Positions 1 through 8,450 of a stretch of 32,016 nt of DNA are shown here, one piece after another. Every line of letters starts with the position of its first letter. The stretch's first letter is position 1. Source of the DNA: Eshraghiella sp045124255. Lineage in GTDB: Bacteria > Bacillota > Clostridia > Lachnospirales > Lachnospiraceae. The notes below the pieces were generated by a model. The model did not search any database. It was not told the DNA's origin and was given only the letters and a program-made list of their open reading frames with translations. The stretch is from assembly GCA_045124255.1 (NCBI GenBank), contig JBGVLM010000031.1:1-32016 (forward strand), read 5' to 3'. Position numbers and translations under genes: made by a program.

Positions 1-242
1 GTGAGACATTCAGAGCATTGCTTTTGCATGCTGTCAAGGGTGGCGTCAGCCTACCATAAAGTAAAATATCTGCAATTTTCAAGGTACAAATGAGTCTTTT
101 TCTTTTAACTCATTTTTTCATAGGTCACTTGACACTACCTATTTTAATTAATTATATTACCCGTTATATCATACACCTTAAATGGTTTCAATCAGCCTAT
201 ATTCAACGGTCGTTTTGTTGTATTAAATGGTCATGTAAGCAA
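1..242. other. left edge, no recognisable gene
   Basis: I see no supportable complete gene here. Bases 1-93 are open in plus frame 1 (stop TGA at 91-93) and bases 3-59 in plus frame 3 (stop TAA), so the extreme left could hold the tail of a gene or mobile element starting outside the window. The short translations do not match a family I recognise. Bases about 94-242 are AT-rich and featureless; the 62-codon plus frame there has no Shine-Dalgarno site and low-complexity content, so I do not call it. Confidence 0.3.
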
Positions 243-285
243 TTAAAAAAAATCCTGTTAACAGGTATCACCCATTAACAGGATT
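243..285 (-). terminator. Rho-independent terminator after the HIT gene
   Basis: A perfect 11-bp stem (251-261 with 275-285) is followed on the minus strand by a T-rich run (244-251). It lies 6 bases past the stop of the HIT gene, so it is the natural end of that transcript. Confidence 0.85.
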
Positions 286-290
286 CTAAA

Positions 291-707
291 TTAAATATTT
301 TTACCAATCAGCTGTGCTGTTGCTGCCAGATTCTCCGGTGTATCCTCTCCCTGTTTCCAATTAAGCTCTAATCCGTCATTATCCCATCTTGGAATTACAT
401 GAATATGCAGATGGAATACAGTCTGCCCTGCTGCCACCCCGTTATTCTGAAGAATATTTACTCCATCACAACCAAGTGCTTTCTTCATTGCATTTCCGAC
501 TTTGGCAGCCAGCACCATCGCCTTTCCTAACAACTCCTCATCAGCAACAAGAGCATTTTCAAAATGCTGTTTTAATAATACAAGCGAATGACCCTTTGCG
601 GCAGGTGCCACATCAAGAATCACCTTAAAATCCTCGTCTTCATATACCGTATTTGTAGGTATAATTCCGTTTGCAAGCTTACAAAAAATACAATCTTCTT
701 TAATCAT
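291..707 (-). CDS. HIT family (histidine triad) nucleotide-binding protein
   Basis: A 138-residue cytosolic protein of the Hint/HIT branch, whose members hydrolyse nucleoside phosphoramidates or related nucleotides. The signature HLHIHVIP lies at residues 99-106, with H101 the expected nucleophile. Near the N-terminus CIFC (C6, C9) is the zinc pair common in bacterial HIT proteins, and a central NNG/AGQTVFH stretch completes the fold. Length is typical of single-domain bacterial HIT proteins. The ATG has a GGGAG upstream and the gene is followed at once by a strong terminator, so it is a short transcript diverging from the histidine-kinase-like gene. The family is secure; the physiological substrate cannot be told from sequence. 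Confidence 0.95.
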   Translation of the reverse strand: MIKEDCIFCKLANGIIPTNTVYEDEDFKVILDVAPAAKGHSLVLLKQHFENALVADEELLGKAMVLAAKVGNAMKKALGCDGVNILQNNGVAAGQTVFHLHIHVIPRWDNDGLELNWKQGEDTPENLAATAQLIGKNI

Positions 708-746
708 GTCGATTTTTCTCCCTTTTTGATAGAATTTTTCTAATAT

Positions 747-775
747 TTGTCTGCATTAATTCCCAAATATATGTT
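747..775 (+). promoter_or_regulatory. possible sigma-A promoter of the kinase-like gene
   Basis: TTGTCT (747-752), 17-base spacer, TATGTT (770-775). It sits in the divergent gap, 36 bases before the ATG of the plus-strand gene at 812, whose Shine-Dalgarno site GAGGAGG is at 797-803. The -10 match is moderate. Confidence 0.35.
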
Positions 776-811
776 ATTTTAATTACATCAACATACGAGG
801 AGGCATCATTA

Positions 812-1534
812 ATGTATACCGTTCAGGACAGAGATTTCCTTATGGAAATTAAAAACACAAATCCGGAAATATATGATTATATCACGCACCTGCAAGAAGA
901 GCGTGCATATGACCTCAAGGTCGGATGTCATGATATCTGCAATACTATTTCCGTAATTTTTGGAAACTTTCAGTTAATCGAATTAGGCAACCCACAACTA
1001 AAGGACAGTGCCCGATGGAATCAAATGAAAGATGATGTTCAATATCTGGTTCATACAATGGAGGCAATCAGTAAATACCGGTATGCCGGAAGAATCTATC
1101 CTATTATTACTAACCTGCAAGACTTCTTCGACAACCTTAAGAGCTCCATTTTCAGAAACCCAAAATATTTTTCATTACATTTACAATTTAATACCGCCTC
1201 ACCAATTTCGGAAATATTAATGGATTCCGATAAAATTAACTACATATTTACAACCATTCTCGACAATTTATGTGAGAGTGAATCAAGTGCAACGGTTACA
1301 ATATCAACTGAATGTAACGATAATAATTTCTGTATAAAAATATCTGACGATATTTCTGTCATACCTGATGAAATTCGTGAAAATATGTTTCAGCCATTTG
1401 TAACCAATAAGCAGCAGCATGTAGGTCTTTCCCTCGCCACATCATATCAGATTATGCTTGCCCACAACGGAAGCCTGGATTATATTGCCAATATCGATAA
1501 GGGACATACCTTCATTCTGAATTTCCCACGTTAA
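812..1534 (+). CDS. soluble histidine-kinase-like ATPase
   Basis: 240 residues, no signal peptide or membrane segment, so cytosolic. Around residue 40 there is an H-box-like helix (CHDICNTISVIFGN) resembling the phosphoacceptor helices of HisKA or Spo0B-type dimerisation domains. The rest looks like a GHKL ATPase: an N-box-like segment with LDNLCESE near residue 155, a D-containing G1-like region (KISDDIS), an F-box-like FQPFVTNK, and a G2-like HVGLSLATSYQIM leading into the last strand. No receiver or sensor domain is fused and no response-regulator gene is adjacent, so it is an orphan. It may pass phosphate in a relay or act as a soluble sensor kinase; neither is shown. It converges on the next gene with only 6 bases between stop codons. 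Confidence 0.75.
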   Translation: MYTVQDRDFLMEIKNTNPEIYDYITHLQEERAYDLKVGCHDICNTISVIFGNFQLIELGNPQLKDSARWNQMKDDVQYLVHTMEAISKYRYAGRIYPIITNLQDFFDNLKSSIFRNPKYFSLHLQFNTASPISEILMDSDKINYIFTTILDNLCESESSATVTISTECNDNNFCIKISDDISVIPDEIRENMFQPFVTNKQQHVGLSLATSYQIMLAHNGSLDYIANIDKGHTFILNFPR

Positions 1535-1540
1535 TAAAAC

Positions 1541-2530
1541 TTACGCAAATACAAAATTTTCATCAAGCATTCGGAGAGTCTTAAAGTTGCCCTTGGCTGT
1601 CATTTCGCCGGACATAAAGGCTCTCTGAAATGTCATCCTGCCCTCGATAATATTATCCAAAACCTCCATATCCATTCTTCCAACCACATCCGCACTCTCA
1701 AGCTGTCCAAAATAGCAGTTAAGCGAACGGTTCTTAATGGAAATTATAAGCGAATCATCCCTGTTGTCCAATTTAATTAAGTAGGTTGCATTGAAATTGT
1801 CCTGTGGAACATAATGCTCCTTCAGCATATTAATATAATATTCATCGCCGCCTCTTTCCTCCTCCTCAAGCATTGTTTTGAACAATCCGGCAAGCTGTTC
1901 AATATCCTCCTTCTGCTTCTTAACATAATTATCGTTAGCCGCATATTTGGATAACTGCTCTGACTCCTGAGGAGTAAGATTTATTGTATCTCCTACAATA
2001 TTCTGCTTAATTGCCTTATTACTTGTCGGAAGAGTAGTAAATTTCTGCGAAACTGCCCTATAAACCTCTTCTGCCTTCTTCTCAACCAATTCCATATAGT
2101 TTGCATTGAGTTCAAATTCTGTTGTATCCTCTACAAATGCGCTTAAACCATTGCATGCCTTGCCGCCTAACAGCTCCCATGCATTAGTTAATTCCAGTAC
2201 ACCCTCTCTCTCTCCATACGCTTTGGACATAACAATCGGAAACATATATGTTCCTGCAATTTTGCTTTTATCACCATACAGCCAGCAGGCGTCAAGAAAT
2301 TCGTGCATATAACCGCCGATTCCTGACCATTCAACAGTTGAAGCAAGAACAATTGCGTCTGCCTCCTTCAACGTCTGCGGCAAAGTCATAATAGTATTCT
2401 TGATTTCAAACAAATTATATCTTGTAACCTTAACCCTAAGCTCCTCTAATACGCTGGTCATCCGGTTAATTACCGCAATTGTCGGGTCATCAATCATCCC
2501 TCTGCCGCCATAATAAATGTTAATTTTCAT
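1541..2530 (-). CDS. flavodoxin-fold oxidoreductase fused to an SCP2-like domain
   Basis: 329 residues in two parts. Residues 1 to about 165 resemble NAD(P)H-dependent FMN reductases/flavodoxin-like proteins: an N-terminal strand leading to GGRGMIDDPT, then DAIVLASTVEWSGIGGYMHEFLDAC, the usual loop in which a flavin site is closed by a conserved aromatic/glycine segment. Residues about 235-329 look like an SCP2 sterol-carrier domain (NATYLIKL, ADVVGRMDMEVL, TFQRAFMSGEMTAKGN), which normally binds hydrophobic ligands. The ATG overlaps the rhomboid gene by 11 bases with GAGG upstream, so the two are translated together. The redox substrate and the ligand of the SCP2 part are unknown. Confidence 0.75.
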   Translation of the reverse strand: MKINIYYGGRGMIDDPTIAVINRMTSVLEELRVKVTRYNLFEIKNTIMTLPQTLKEADAIVLASTVEWSGIGGYMHEFLDACWLYGDKSKIAGTYMFPIVMSKAYGEREGVLELTNAWELLGGKACNGLSAFVEDTTEFELNANYMELVEKKAEEVYRAVSQKFTTLPTSNKAIKQNIVGDTINLTPQESEQLSKYAANDNYVKKQKEDIEQLAGLFKTMLEEEERGGDEYYINMLKEHYVPQDNFNATYLIKLDNRDDSLIISIKNRSLNCYFGQLESADVVGRMDMEVLDNIIEGRMTFQRAFMSGEMTAKGNFKTLRMLDENFVFA

Positions 2531-3119
2531 AGTTATATCCTCGCTTTCTGTATAAAAGTACTGCTAATACAAAACCGGCGATAAGTCCGCCGACATGTGC
2601 AGATACACTGACATTAGGTGTACTCATTCCCAATACAATACTGACCACAATATACATTATCATTCTTCCAAGGCTCAAATCCTCTACATAGCCTTTATTA
2701 ACAATCAAAACCCATGTAAGGGCACCCAGCACCCCAAAAATAGCACCGGACGCACCAACACAGACAACAGCGGTATTTCCCATCATAAAATAATACATCT
2801 GTGAAGTAATACCGCCGATAATTCCGCTTGCCATATAAAGAATCAGATACCTGATTTTACCTAATGTACGTTCAAGCATATTTCCCATAAAAAACAGCAC
2901 AATCATATTATTAAAAATATGTCTGAATCCGGAGTGCAGAAACATACTTGTAAACAATCGGTACACCTCACGGTCTTCAAAAAGGCTTAAAGGCGCAATA
3001 CCTCCGGCCTTATACAGACCCTGGACATCATCAATATATCCTTTATGCATTGTGATGATAAAAACAATCACGTTTAATGCAATAATGAAATTATTAACTG
3101 TCAGTATTTTATTCCTCAT
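2520..3119 (-). CDS. rhomboid family intramembrane serine protease
   Basis: A 199-residue polytopic membrane protein that should cleave transmembrane helices within the bilayer. The catalytic serine motif GASGAIFG is at residues 122-129 (S124) and the catalytic histidine lies in SAHVGG (H175) in the last helices. The conserved HSGFRHIFNNM region (residues 62-72) is the usual element after the first core helix. It lacks extra soluble domains, so it is a minimal rhomboid. The ATG is preceded by AAGGGAG at about 9 bases. It is 65 bases downstream of the FHA gene that ends the Tad operon; no clear terminator separates them, so read-through is possible. Substrates cannot be predicted. Confidence 0.93.
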   Translation of the reverse strand: MRNKILTVNNFIIALNVIVFIITMHKGYIDDVQGLYKAGGIAPLSLFEDREVYRLFTSMFLHSGFRHIFNNMIVLFFMGNMLERTLGKIRYLILYMASGIIGGITSQMYYFMMGNTAVVCVGASGAIFGVLGALTWVLIVNKGYVEDLSLGRMIMYIVVSIVLGMSTPNVSVSAHVGGLIAGFVLAVLLYRKRGYNYEN

Positions 3120-3184
3120 ATATAAAAGACTCCCTTTTAATATAACTAAACATATATGTAGATTAACATTTATTATAAATCAAG

Positions 3185-4411
3185 TCAAATAAATATGCAC
3201 TCCTTATTCCCTAATTCAATTCTGTCATTGGATTTGATTTCGCATAATTCATAGCATGCAAGCTCCCTTCCGTTAACCTTTGTCCCGTTTGTGGAATTCA
3301 TGTCCTTAATATAATACTTTAAATCCTCGTTAGATATTCTTGCATGTACTCTGCTTATTCCTTTTTCCGGAATAATACAGTCCGCCCTGTCAGCAGCACT
3401 GCCGATTACCGTTACCCTTTCATTTATCTCATATTCCTTCTGTCCATTACCATCACACCATCTTAAAAAATGCCTTGTCCCTGCTGCTTCCTCTGTAAGC
3501 ACTGTTGTAAGTTCATTTTCCAGCGGCTGTGCCGGAATAACAACCCGTATATTAGTCTTTTCATACGGAATTTCCACCTGCTTATTTGTAATTCTGACAA
3601 AGAAATCCTTATTCTTCCCATACCAGCGGTATGCCACAACTCCAATACATATCATTAAAATCAATAAAAAGACATATATACCTCCGCCAATACCTCCGAT
3701 TCTTATTCCCGGCATAAAAATCCCAATTAAAACATAAATTAACATTATTGCATACAGCCCTGCTGCTGAATACAGCATATATATTTTTCTGAAATCCTTC
3801 TCCTCTGTCTCCTGTGTACACAGTTCCGGAATTATGTCAGGTACCGGCTTGTACTCCTTCTCCACAAGTCCCTCCGGCTCCTCGCTTATTTCCATATCAA
3901 AAAGCATTTCCGGATTAATATTTCCTTCGCAAATTCTTTTATATATTCCATATGCTGCCGTAACACTCTTTACATCCTTATGATTAATATGCCCGATAAC
4001 ATATTCAAACAGTCTTTTTATATCTTCATAAAATTTTGTTTCTTTCCCTGAATAATATGCAAACAACCATTTACCGCTGCTATCAATGTAAATATATTCC
4101 TGATTAAGAATAATACCGTCATAATCCAGCATGTAGTTTTCTATTGAATCAAACGCTGACATAAATGACTTAATCAGATTCTGCATATCTTCCCATGAAA
4201 TACTCTTCTGAAGAAAATAATCCTCCATGGAAGTGCAGGAGGATATCCTGTACAGCATTCGGTTTACACCATCCACCATCCTTACTGTCAGTTTGAGAAA
4301 TCCATCGGGTTCATTATTCTCAAGCATTTTCATCTTGTAATCCCATTCTTCCTCATCCGGTATCAGCTGTATAAAACAATCCCGAAGCTCCCTTATATAT
4401 TCAATCCTCAT
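3185..4411 (-). CDS. membrane FHA-domain protein (DUF6382-like N-terminus)
   Basis: 408 residues. The N-terminal ~175 residues resemble the DUF6382 domain found with clostridial Tad loci; I recall this from family context and it should be verified. Two membrane helices follow (about 211-233 and 240-262). The C-terminus (about 333-408) is a clear FHA phosphothreonine-binding domain with SRVHARIS and NSTNGTKVNG, the family's phosphopeptide-contact motifs. The ATG overlaps the upstream TadE-like gene by 11 bases and has GGAGGT at good spacing, so it is the last gene of the Tad operon. A likely role is coupling pilus assembly to a Ser/Thr kinase signal; no kinase gene is present in the window. 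Confidence 0.85.
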   Translation of the reverse strand: MRIEYIRELRDCFIQLIPDEEEWDYKMKMLENNEPDGFLKLTVRMVDGVNRMLYRISSCTSMEDYFLQKSISWEDMQNLIKSFMSAFDSIENYMLDYDGIILNQEYIYIDSSGKWLFAYYSGKETKFYEDIKRLFEYVIGHINHKDVKSVTAAYGIYKRICEGNINPEMLFDMEISEEPEGLVEKEYKPVPDIIPELCTQETEEKDFRKIYMLYSAAGLYAIMLIYVLIGIFMPGIRIGGIGGGIYVFLLILMICIGVVAYRWYGKNKDFFVRITNKQVEIPYEKTNIRVVIPAQPLENELTTVLTEEAAGTRHFLRWCDGNGQKEYEINERVTVIGSAADRADCIIPEKGISRVHARISNEDLKYYIKDMNSTNGTKVNGRELACYELCEIKSNDRIELGNKECIFI

Positions 4412-4832
4412 TTAAAACACCTCCAATTACCTGAACCGCCCTTCCTCCTGCCCTTATAAGATTGGCATTATCGGGCAAATCAATTATTTCATCAATTTCT
4501 GCGTCTGATAACTCATTTTCGACACTTAAGCTTTTCTCTGCATAGTATTTGCTTACCGACTCATTAAGTGCTTTTTCTGCTGCTTCTGCAAAATCCTTGC
4601 TCTCTCCCAAAACGGGCGAATTGCAAATTGCCGTCGTATCAATACAGCTCTTCTCCACATCATAGTAAAATCTCTCTGCCTGATAGTATTTAATGCCGCC
4701 GATTATTTTGCAGGAGTCACTCAGCAGTCCATTGTGCAGATGGAAATTAAGTTTAATCAAACCCGCCACAATCAAAATAAGTGCCGTAAAAATAAATGCT
4801 GCTTCCACCGTCATATATCCCCTAAGCTTCAT
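4401..4832 (-). CDS. TadE-like minor pilin (second copy)
   Basis: 143 residues. The N-terminus carries a type-IV-like processing site: G5 followed by YMTVE, with glutamate at +5 of the mature protein, then one hydrophobic helix (about residues 11-30). This is the class III signal of Flp and TadE/TadF pseudopilins, so it is likely inserted in the membrane and processed by a prepilin peptidase. The rest is a short extracytoplasmic domain with two cysteines (C41 in DSCKIIGG, C63 in KSCIDTT) plus C70. The ATG overlaps the preceding peptidase stop by 4 bases (ATGA) and has GGAGGG upstream. Assigned to the pilus by signal and position; overall similarity to classical TadE is weak. Confidence 0.75.
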   Translation of the reverse strand: MKLRGYMTVEAAFIFTALILIVAGLIKLNFHLHNGLLSDSCKIIGGIKYYQAERFYYDVEKSCIDTTAICNSPVLGESKDFAEAAEKALNESVSKYYAEKSLSVENELSDAEIDEIIDLPDNANLIRAGGRAVQVIGGVLNED

Positions 4833-5254
4833 AACAGACCCTCCGTAGCTGTAATAATTAAATAAGTTCCCAAAATACAGGGCATAAACGGAATCTGTGA
4901 TTTAATTCCTTTCTTCTTAATTAATGCATAAATGCCTCCGGCTATCGCTGCCGTAATTAGTGAAAAAAACAGCAGTCTTAAATTAACTGATAAACCAAGA
5001 TAAATTCCAAGACATATGAACATTAACCCATCACCCTTTCCGATTCCGCCCCTTGTAACAACTGAATATAACAGTATAACTGCACCTACAATAAGTCCGC
5101 CAATTATTGAAGCAATTGACTGATATTTAATAAACACATTCAGCACAATTCCAATTACTGCAAAAATTATTATTCTGATACCGGACACAGTTCCTGTTTT
5201 AATATCTGAAAAGCTTTCTACTGCTAAAATTGCAATTACAATACCTTTAATCAT
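4829..5254 (-). CDS. tadV: A24 prepilin peptidase, TadV/CpaA type (second copy)
   Basis: About 141 residues, largely membrane-embedded, with the two aspartates expected of the aspartic prepilin peptidases: D17 in SFSDIKTG and D75 in the GKGDG motif (GxGD). A late IPFMPCILG element matches the usual closing motif. It should remove the leader after glycine from the Flp and TadE-like substrates of this operon. I chose the ATG at 5254, which overlaps the upstream stop by 8 bases; an in-frame start at 5305 would overlap the upstream gene by 59 bases and add a charged, non-conserved tail. The operon has another peptidase at its head, so this is a duplicated function. Confidence 0.85.
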   Translation of the reverse strand: MIKGIVIAILAVESFSDIKTGTVSGIRIIIFAVIGIVLNVFIKYQSIASIIGGLIVGAVILLYSVVTRGGIGKGDGLMFICLGIYLGLSVNLRLLFFSLITAAIAGGIYALIKKKGIKSQIPFMPCILGTYLIITATEGLL

Positions 5255-6176
5255 CTTCACCACCACATTTAGAGCATGCTCTGTATTTCTCCTTTGCGTC
5301 CTCAAGCGAAATCATAAAAACATTGTTCTGTAAATTGCTGCAATAATTCAGGGCATGATATCTGTTTCCGTATTTTGTATAATAGACCTTTCTTCCCTCA
5401 CTTATTTCCGAATCACAGCACTGACTGCATGGATAATAAATTGCTCCTGACGAATTTCTGATATCACTGATTTCAGAATATCTGCAATTCAAAATATCAG
5501 ATTTTATGTATGTGCAGTTTCTGTTAACATGATAGACGCTTCCTCTCTCCGTTACATAGACCATTTCAGTATTCCATTCCTCCGTACTGTCACTGTTACC
5601 CGTCCATGCCTTGCACCTTGCCCGTGCAACAAACGGAATTCTGCCAAGTCCAAACATATCATAAGGAACCTTCATATAATATTGTATTGCAACATCAATA
5701 ATTCCCTTATCCGTAATATTTGACAGATTTAAAATTAATCCGTTTTCATTGCCCACAATATATGCTGTTTCAAAAAAATCTTCGCCAAGCTCGCTAATTA
5801 CCCTCGCCTTAATATATTCCGCTTCAAGAAAATTTTCCGGTATATCGGGTATCCCGGTTTCATTGATGTAGTATGCATATCCTGCAGCCTTTACGGTCTG
5901 GCTTGTCAACGCCTTCTGTACTCTTATCTGAATCTGTATTGACTGTATAAAGAACATCAGCACAATAACCGCAAGAATGAAAACCGGCAGAACAATTGAG
6001 GCCTCAAGTGTCATACTTCCACTCATATCGAAGGCGGCATGGGGCGCCCTTCTTTTCCCTATTGTTCTGTGTTTTAAGTCCGGGGGGAGAACATTATCTG
6101 CAACACAGCCTTTCCGCTTTGTCAGTCTTATTATCAATTGAGAAAAAAAGAGCATCCTATACCGCCTTTCTGTCAT
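5247..6176 (-). CDS. TadE-like protein with two tandem Cys/His motifs
   Basis: 309 residues. After about 50 basic residues comes a processing site at G53 (SMTLE, glutamate at +5) and a hydrophobic helix (about 59-80), the TadE-type signal. The body is extracytoplasmic. The C-terminal third holds two copies of one motif: VYVTERGSVYHVNRNC ... PCSQC (H216, C221, C250, C253) and VYYTKYGNRYHALNYC ... ACSKC (H274, C279, C301, C304). This YHxxxC ... CxxC arrangement resembles small metal-binding modules seen at the ends of various secreted or nuclease proteins, so zinc binding or disulfides are plausible. The ATG overlaps the previous stop by one base (TAATG). Unusually long for a TadE-like protein. 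Confidence 0.75.
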   Translation of the reverse strand: MTERRYRMLFFSQLIIRLTKRKGCVADNVLPPDLKHRTIGKRRAPHAAFDMSGSMTLEASIVLPVFILAVIVLMFFIQSIQIQIRVQKALTSQTVKAAGYAYYINETGIPDIPENFLEAEYIKARVISELGEDFFETAYIVGNENGLILNLSNITDKGIIDVAIQYYMKVPYDMFGLGRIPFVARARCKAWTGNSDSTEEWNTEMVYVTERGSVYHVNRNCTYIKSDILNCRYSEISDIRNSSGAIYYPCSQCCDSEISEGRKVYYTKYGNRYHALNYCSNLQNNVFMISLEDAKEKYRACSKCGGEDD

Positions 6177-8239
6177 TAATATGTATATACCGCCTTTTCC
6201 TTATAGTAATATCCTCCGGCCACCTGATAAGCCGCCGTTACTTCAATTCCATATATATAATTTTTTAATCTGAAATCCGTTCTTCCTTTACTAACCATCC
6301 ACAGTTCAACTAAATCCATTGTGTATGCAGACTTTTTTGCGTCACTTTCCAAAAACAGAAGAAACCTCAAAAAGCCTTCATAGTCAATTCCTTCCTGTTC
6401 CACACCCGTATCTTCAAAATTTAATGACATAAGATTTTCCATTGACAGCTGCCAGCTCTCATCCGACTTTACAAACGTAACCTCCTCCCCCTTTAAAAGA
6501 GTTCTGACATCCATCAAAGCCTCTGCATAAGCCCATAAATACAAAAGTGCAAACTGTATAATCCTTATTACCGCCTCATACTTCGCAGCTCCGGCAATAT
6601 TAGCAGCCATATTATATGCCGATTCCCTTTTCTCCGAATCCGTAAGCAGGTAAATCATATTAATACCGCTTCTTATTCCTGCAATTGTTAATACCGTAGA
6701 GGTCAGATTATCCTTATCGGATTTTCCTCCGAAAAGTACATATTCCACCTCATAATTTAATGCGGCACCCTGCTTCTCATCGGTAAAGCTTACAAATTTA
6801 TCCATAACATATTCAAGATAAATTAATTTCTTGGCTCCCACTGTAGTAACACTGCCCATCTCCTGAATATCATCAGCTGCATCCAAATCCACTACTGATG
6901 AGGCAAGGTCACTAAGCTTAATCCTCCGTTTTGAAACCTCCTTATCCGACGGAATAACAAGCTTCAAAAATCCTGTTTCAATAAATTCCTGCATTTCCTT
7001 AAGAATATCAGTATTACTCTTTTCAATGACAAGATTTTCATATTGAAAGCTCAACCCCTCAAAAGAAATTTCATTTATCAGACTCTTAATTTCCTGCAGG
7101 GCAGAATCCACCTGTTCCTTATCCTGTACCTTACTTATTGATTCACCAATGCCCCTGATTTGTTTGAAAATTTCTTTATTGCTACGCAGTGTTTCTCCCA
7201 TAGCCTCTACATCACAGATATCCCTCAATAATATTTCTTTGTACTGACAGATATTGTCATACTCCTCGTTTATACCTTCCATTGTCTCTTCGTTAATAAT
7301 TGAAGAGCCATTTTCAATAAGCCGGTCAAGAATTACTATCTCCGTGTCAATTGCCTCCTGATTGCTCTCAATTGTATTCATTATTTCCAATGCCTTATCA
7401 AGCGGATTTTCACAAATCTTTATCAGATTCAGCAATTCGTCAAGTGCATTATTATAGGAATGCTCTTCGCTATTCTGTACAATAGCCTCATCAATATAAT
7501 CCATCGGATTATCAAGATATTTTTCTATGGCTTTAAAGATACCCTGATAAGATATGTTTACCCCTTCCATTGTTTTTGGAAAAGGACAGCACTTTTTAAT
7601 AAAAACAGGTAAAGACGGAGGATTCTCAATATTCATGCCTTCGCTCGTGCATATAACACCATCTACATATTCAATTATTTCTCTTACCGATTCGTTAACC
7701 ACAACTATTTTCTCTGCCACACTTGTCATCTGGTTACTTATTTCATCAACCGCAACTGCTTCCTGTGTACTGTCTTCTATTCCAAGATATCCTGCTGCCA
7801 AATCTATTACCTTTGCATATTTCTCATAATCTACTACCATATCCTGCCACAGCAGACCACCGCTATGAACCGGCTTTATTACTTTATCAATTGATATTCC
7901 CGTTAAATCAATTCCATATAAATCCGTATTCCGGGCCAGATACAGTTCCTTGTCCGTTTCAAGACCGTATTCCATATATTCACTTATTTTTCCTGCAATA
8001 ATATCCTCATCAATACCTTTTCCATCCTGATTACCATTTAAAAGTAATACCCCAAATTGGTTGAAAAGCTCAGAATCATATTCTGCAAACAGGGAATCCA
8101 ACCCCATTGTTAATGCCGTATTAACCATTACTCCTGCTCCCTGAATTCTGGCAGACTGTATCGTCGCAGTAACAACAGATACTATCATTAAAAAAATCAT
8201 TGCTGAAAAAAGTGATACGCTTCCCTTTAATTTATTCAT
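6176..8239 (-). CDS. DUF5702-like Tad-locus protein
   Basis: 687 residues with one N-terminal membrane helix (about 8-28, sequence GSVSLFSAMIFLMIVSVV) that resembles the TadE/TadG anchor but lacks the glutamate at +5. A long, mostly helical extracytoplasmic region follows (Glu/Asp/Ile/Asn-rich, about 150-430 with heptad-like spacing suggesting coiled coil), then a hydrophobic, aromatic C-terminal part (about 520-687). Size, anchor and position directly after the Flp pilin fit the DUF5702 family of clostridial Tad loci, which may take the place of TadG. The ATG has GGAGGAG four bases upstream. No enzymatic motif is visible; a structural or assembly role is inferred from context. Confidence 0.7.
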   Translation of the reverse strand: MNKLKGSVSLFSAMIFLMIVSVVTATIQSARIQGAGVMVNTALTMGLDSLFAEYDSELFNQFGVLLLNGNQDGKGIDEDIIAGKISEYMEYGLETDKELYLARNTDLYGIDLTGISIDKVIKPVHSGGLLWQDMVVDYEKYAKVIDLAAGYLGIEDSTQEAVAVDEISNQMTSVAEKIVVVNESVREIIEYVDGVICTSEGMNIENPPSLPVFIKKCCPFPKTMEGVNISYQGIFKAIEKYLDNPMDYIDEAIVQNSEEHSYNNALDELLNLIKICENPLDKALEIMNTIESNQEAIDTEIVILDRLIENGSSIINEETMEGINEEYDNICQYKEILLRDICDVEAMGETLRSNKEIFKQIRGIGESISKVQDKEQVDSALQEIKSLINEISFEGLSFQYENLVIEKSNTDILKEMQEFIETGFLKLVIPSDKEVSKRRIKLSDLASSVVDLDAADDIQEMGSVTTVGAKKLIYLEYVMDKFVSFTDEKQGAALNYEVEYVLFGGKSDKDNLTSTVLTIAGIRSGINMIYLLTDSEKRESAYNMAANIAGAAKYEAVIRIIQFALLYLWAYAEALMDVRTLLKGEEVTFVKSDESWQLSMENLMSLNFEDTGVEQEGIDYEGFLRFLLFLESDAKKSAYTMDLVELWMVSKGRTDFRLKNYIYGIEVTAAYQVAGGYYYKEKAVYTY

Positions 8240-8267
8240 ACTTCTCCTCCATTGGGGTATTTTGAAA

Positions 8268-8438
8268 CTATTTAATCTTGTTTACATTAGTTGAGATTGT
8301 CTCAAATACTGATTTAACAATTGAAGTTAACTGATTTTTAAAGATTAAAACAAGACCTACCAGAACCACGATAATGAGAATTACCTCCACAACTCCCATT
8401 CCATCCTCTTCTTTTAGAAATCTCTTAAAAACATTCAT
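8268..8438 (-). CDS. flp: Flp-type major pilin (56 residues)
   Basis: A short gene I translated by hand: 56 residues beginning MNVFKRFLKEEDG. G13 is followed by MGVVE with glutamate at +5, then a long hydrophobic helix (VILIIVVLVGLVLIF) and a short polar tail ending NVNKIK. This is the layout of Flp/Flp1-type IVb pilins, the main subunit of Tad pili: short leader, cleavage after glycine, single hydrophobic helix. GGGAGG sits 7 bases before the ATG, a strong site suiting an abundant product. It lies between tadC and the DUF5702 gene, as expected for a pilin inside its assembly operon. The gap of 28 bases to the next gene contains no terminator. Confidence 0.88.
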   Translation of the reverse strand: MNVFKRFLKEEDGMGVVEVILIIVVLVGLVLIFKNQLTSIVKSVFETISTNVNKIK

Positions 8439-8450
8439 TATATTACCTCC

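Noticed and set aside
90..278. Small plus-strand gene at the left
   Set aside because: No ribosome binding site, AT-rich composition, and its end runs into the HIT terminator.
3120..3184. Promoter before the rhomboid gene
   Set aside because: AT-rich matches such as TATAAT occur, but no -35 at suitable spacing is convincing.
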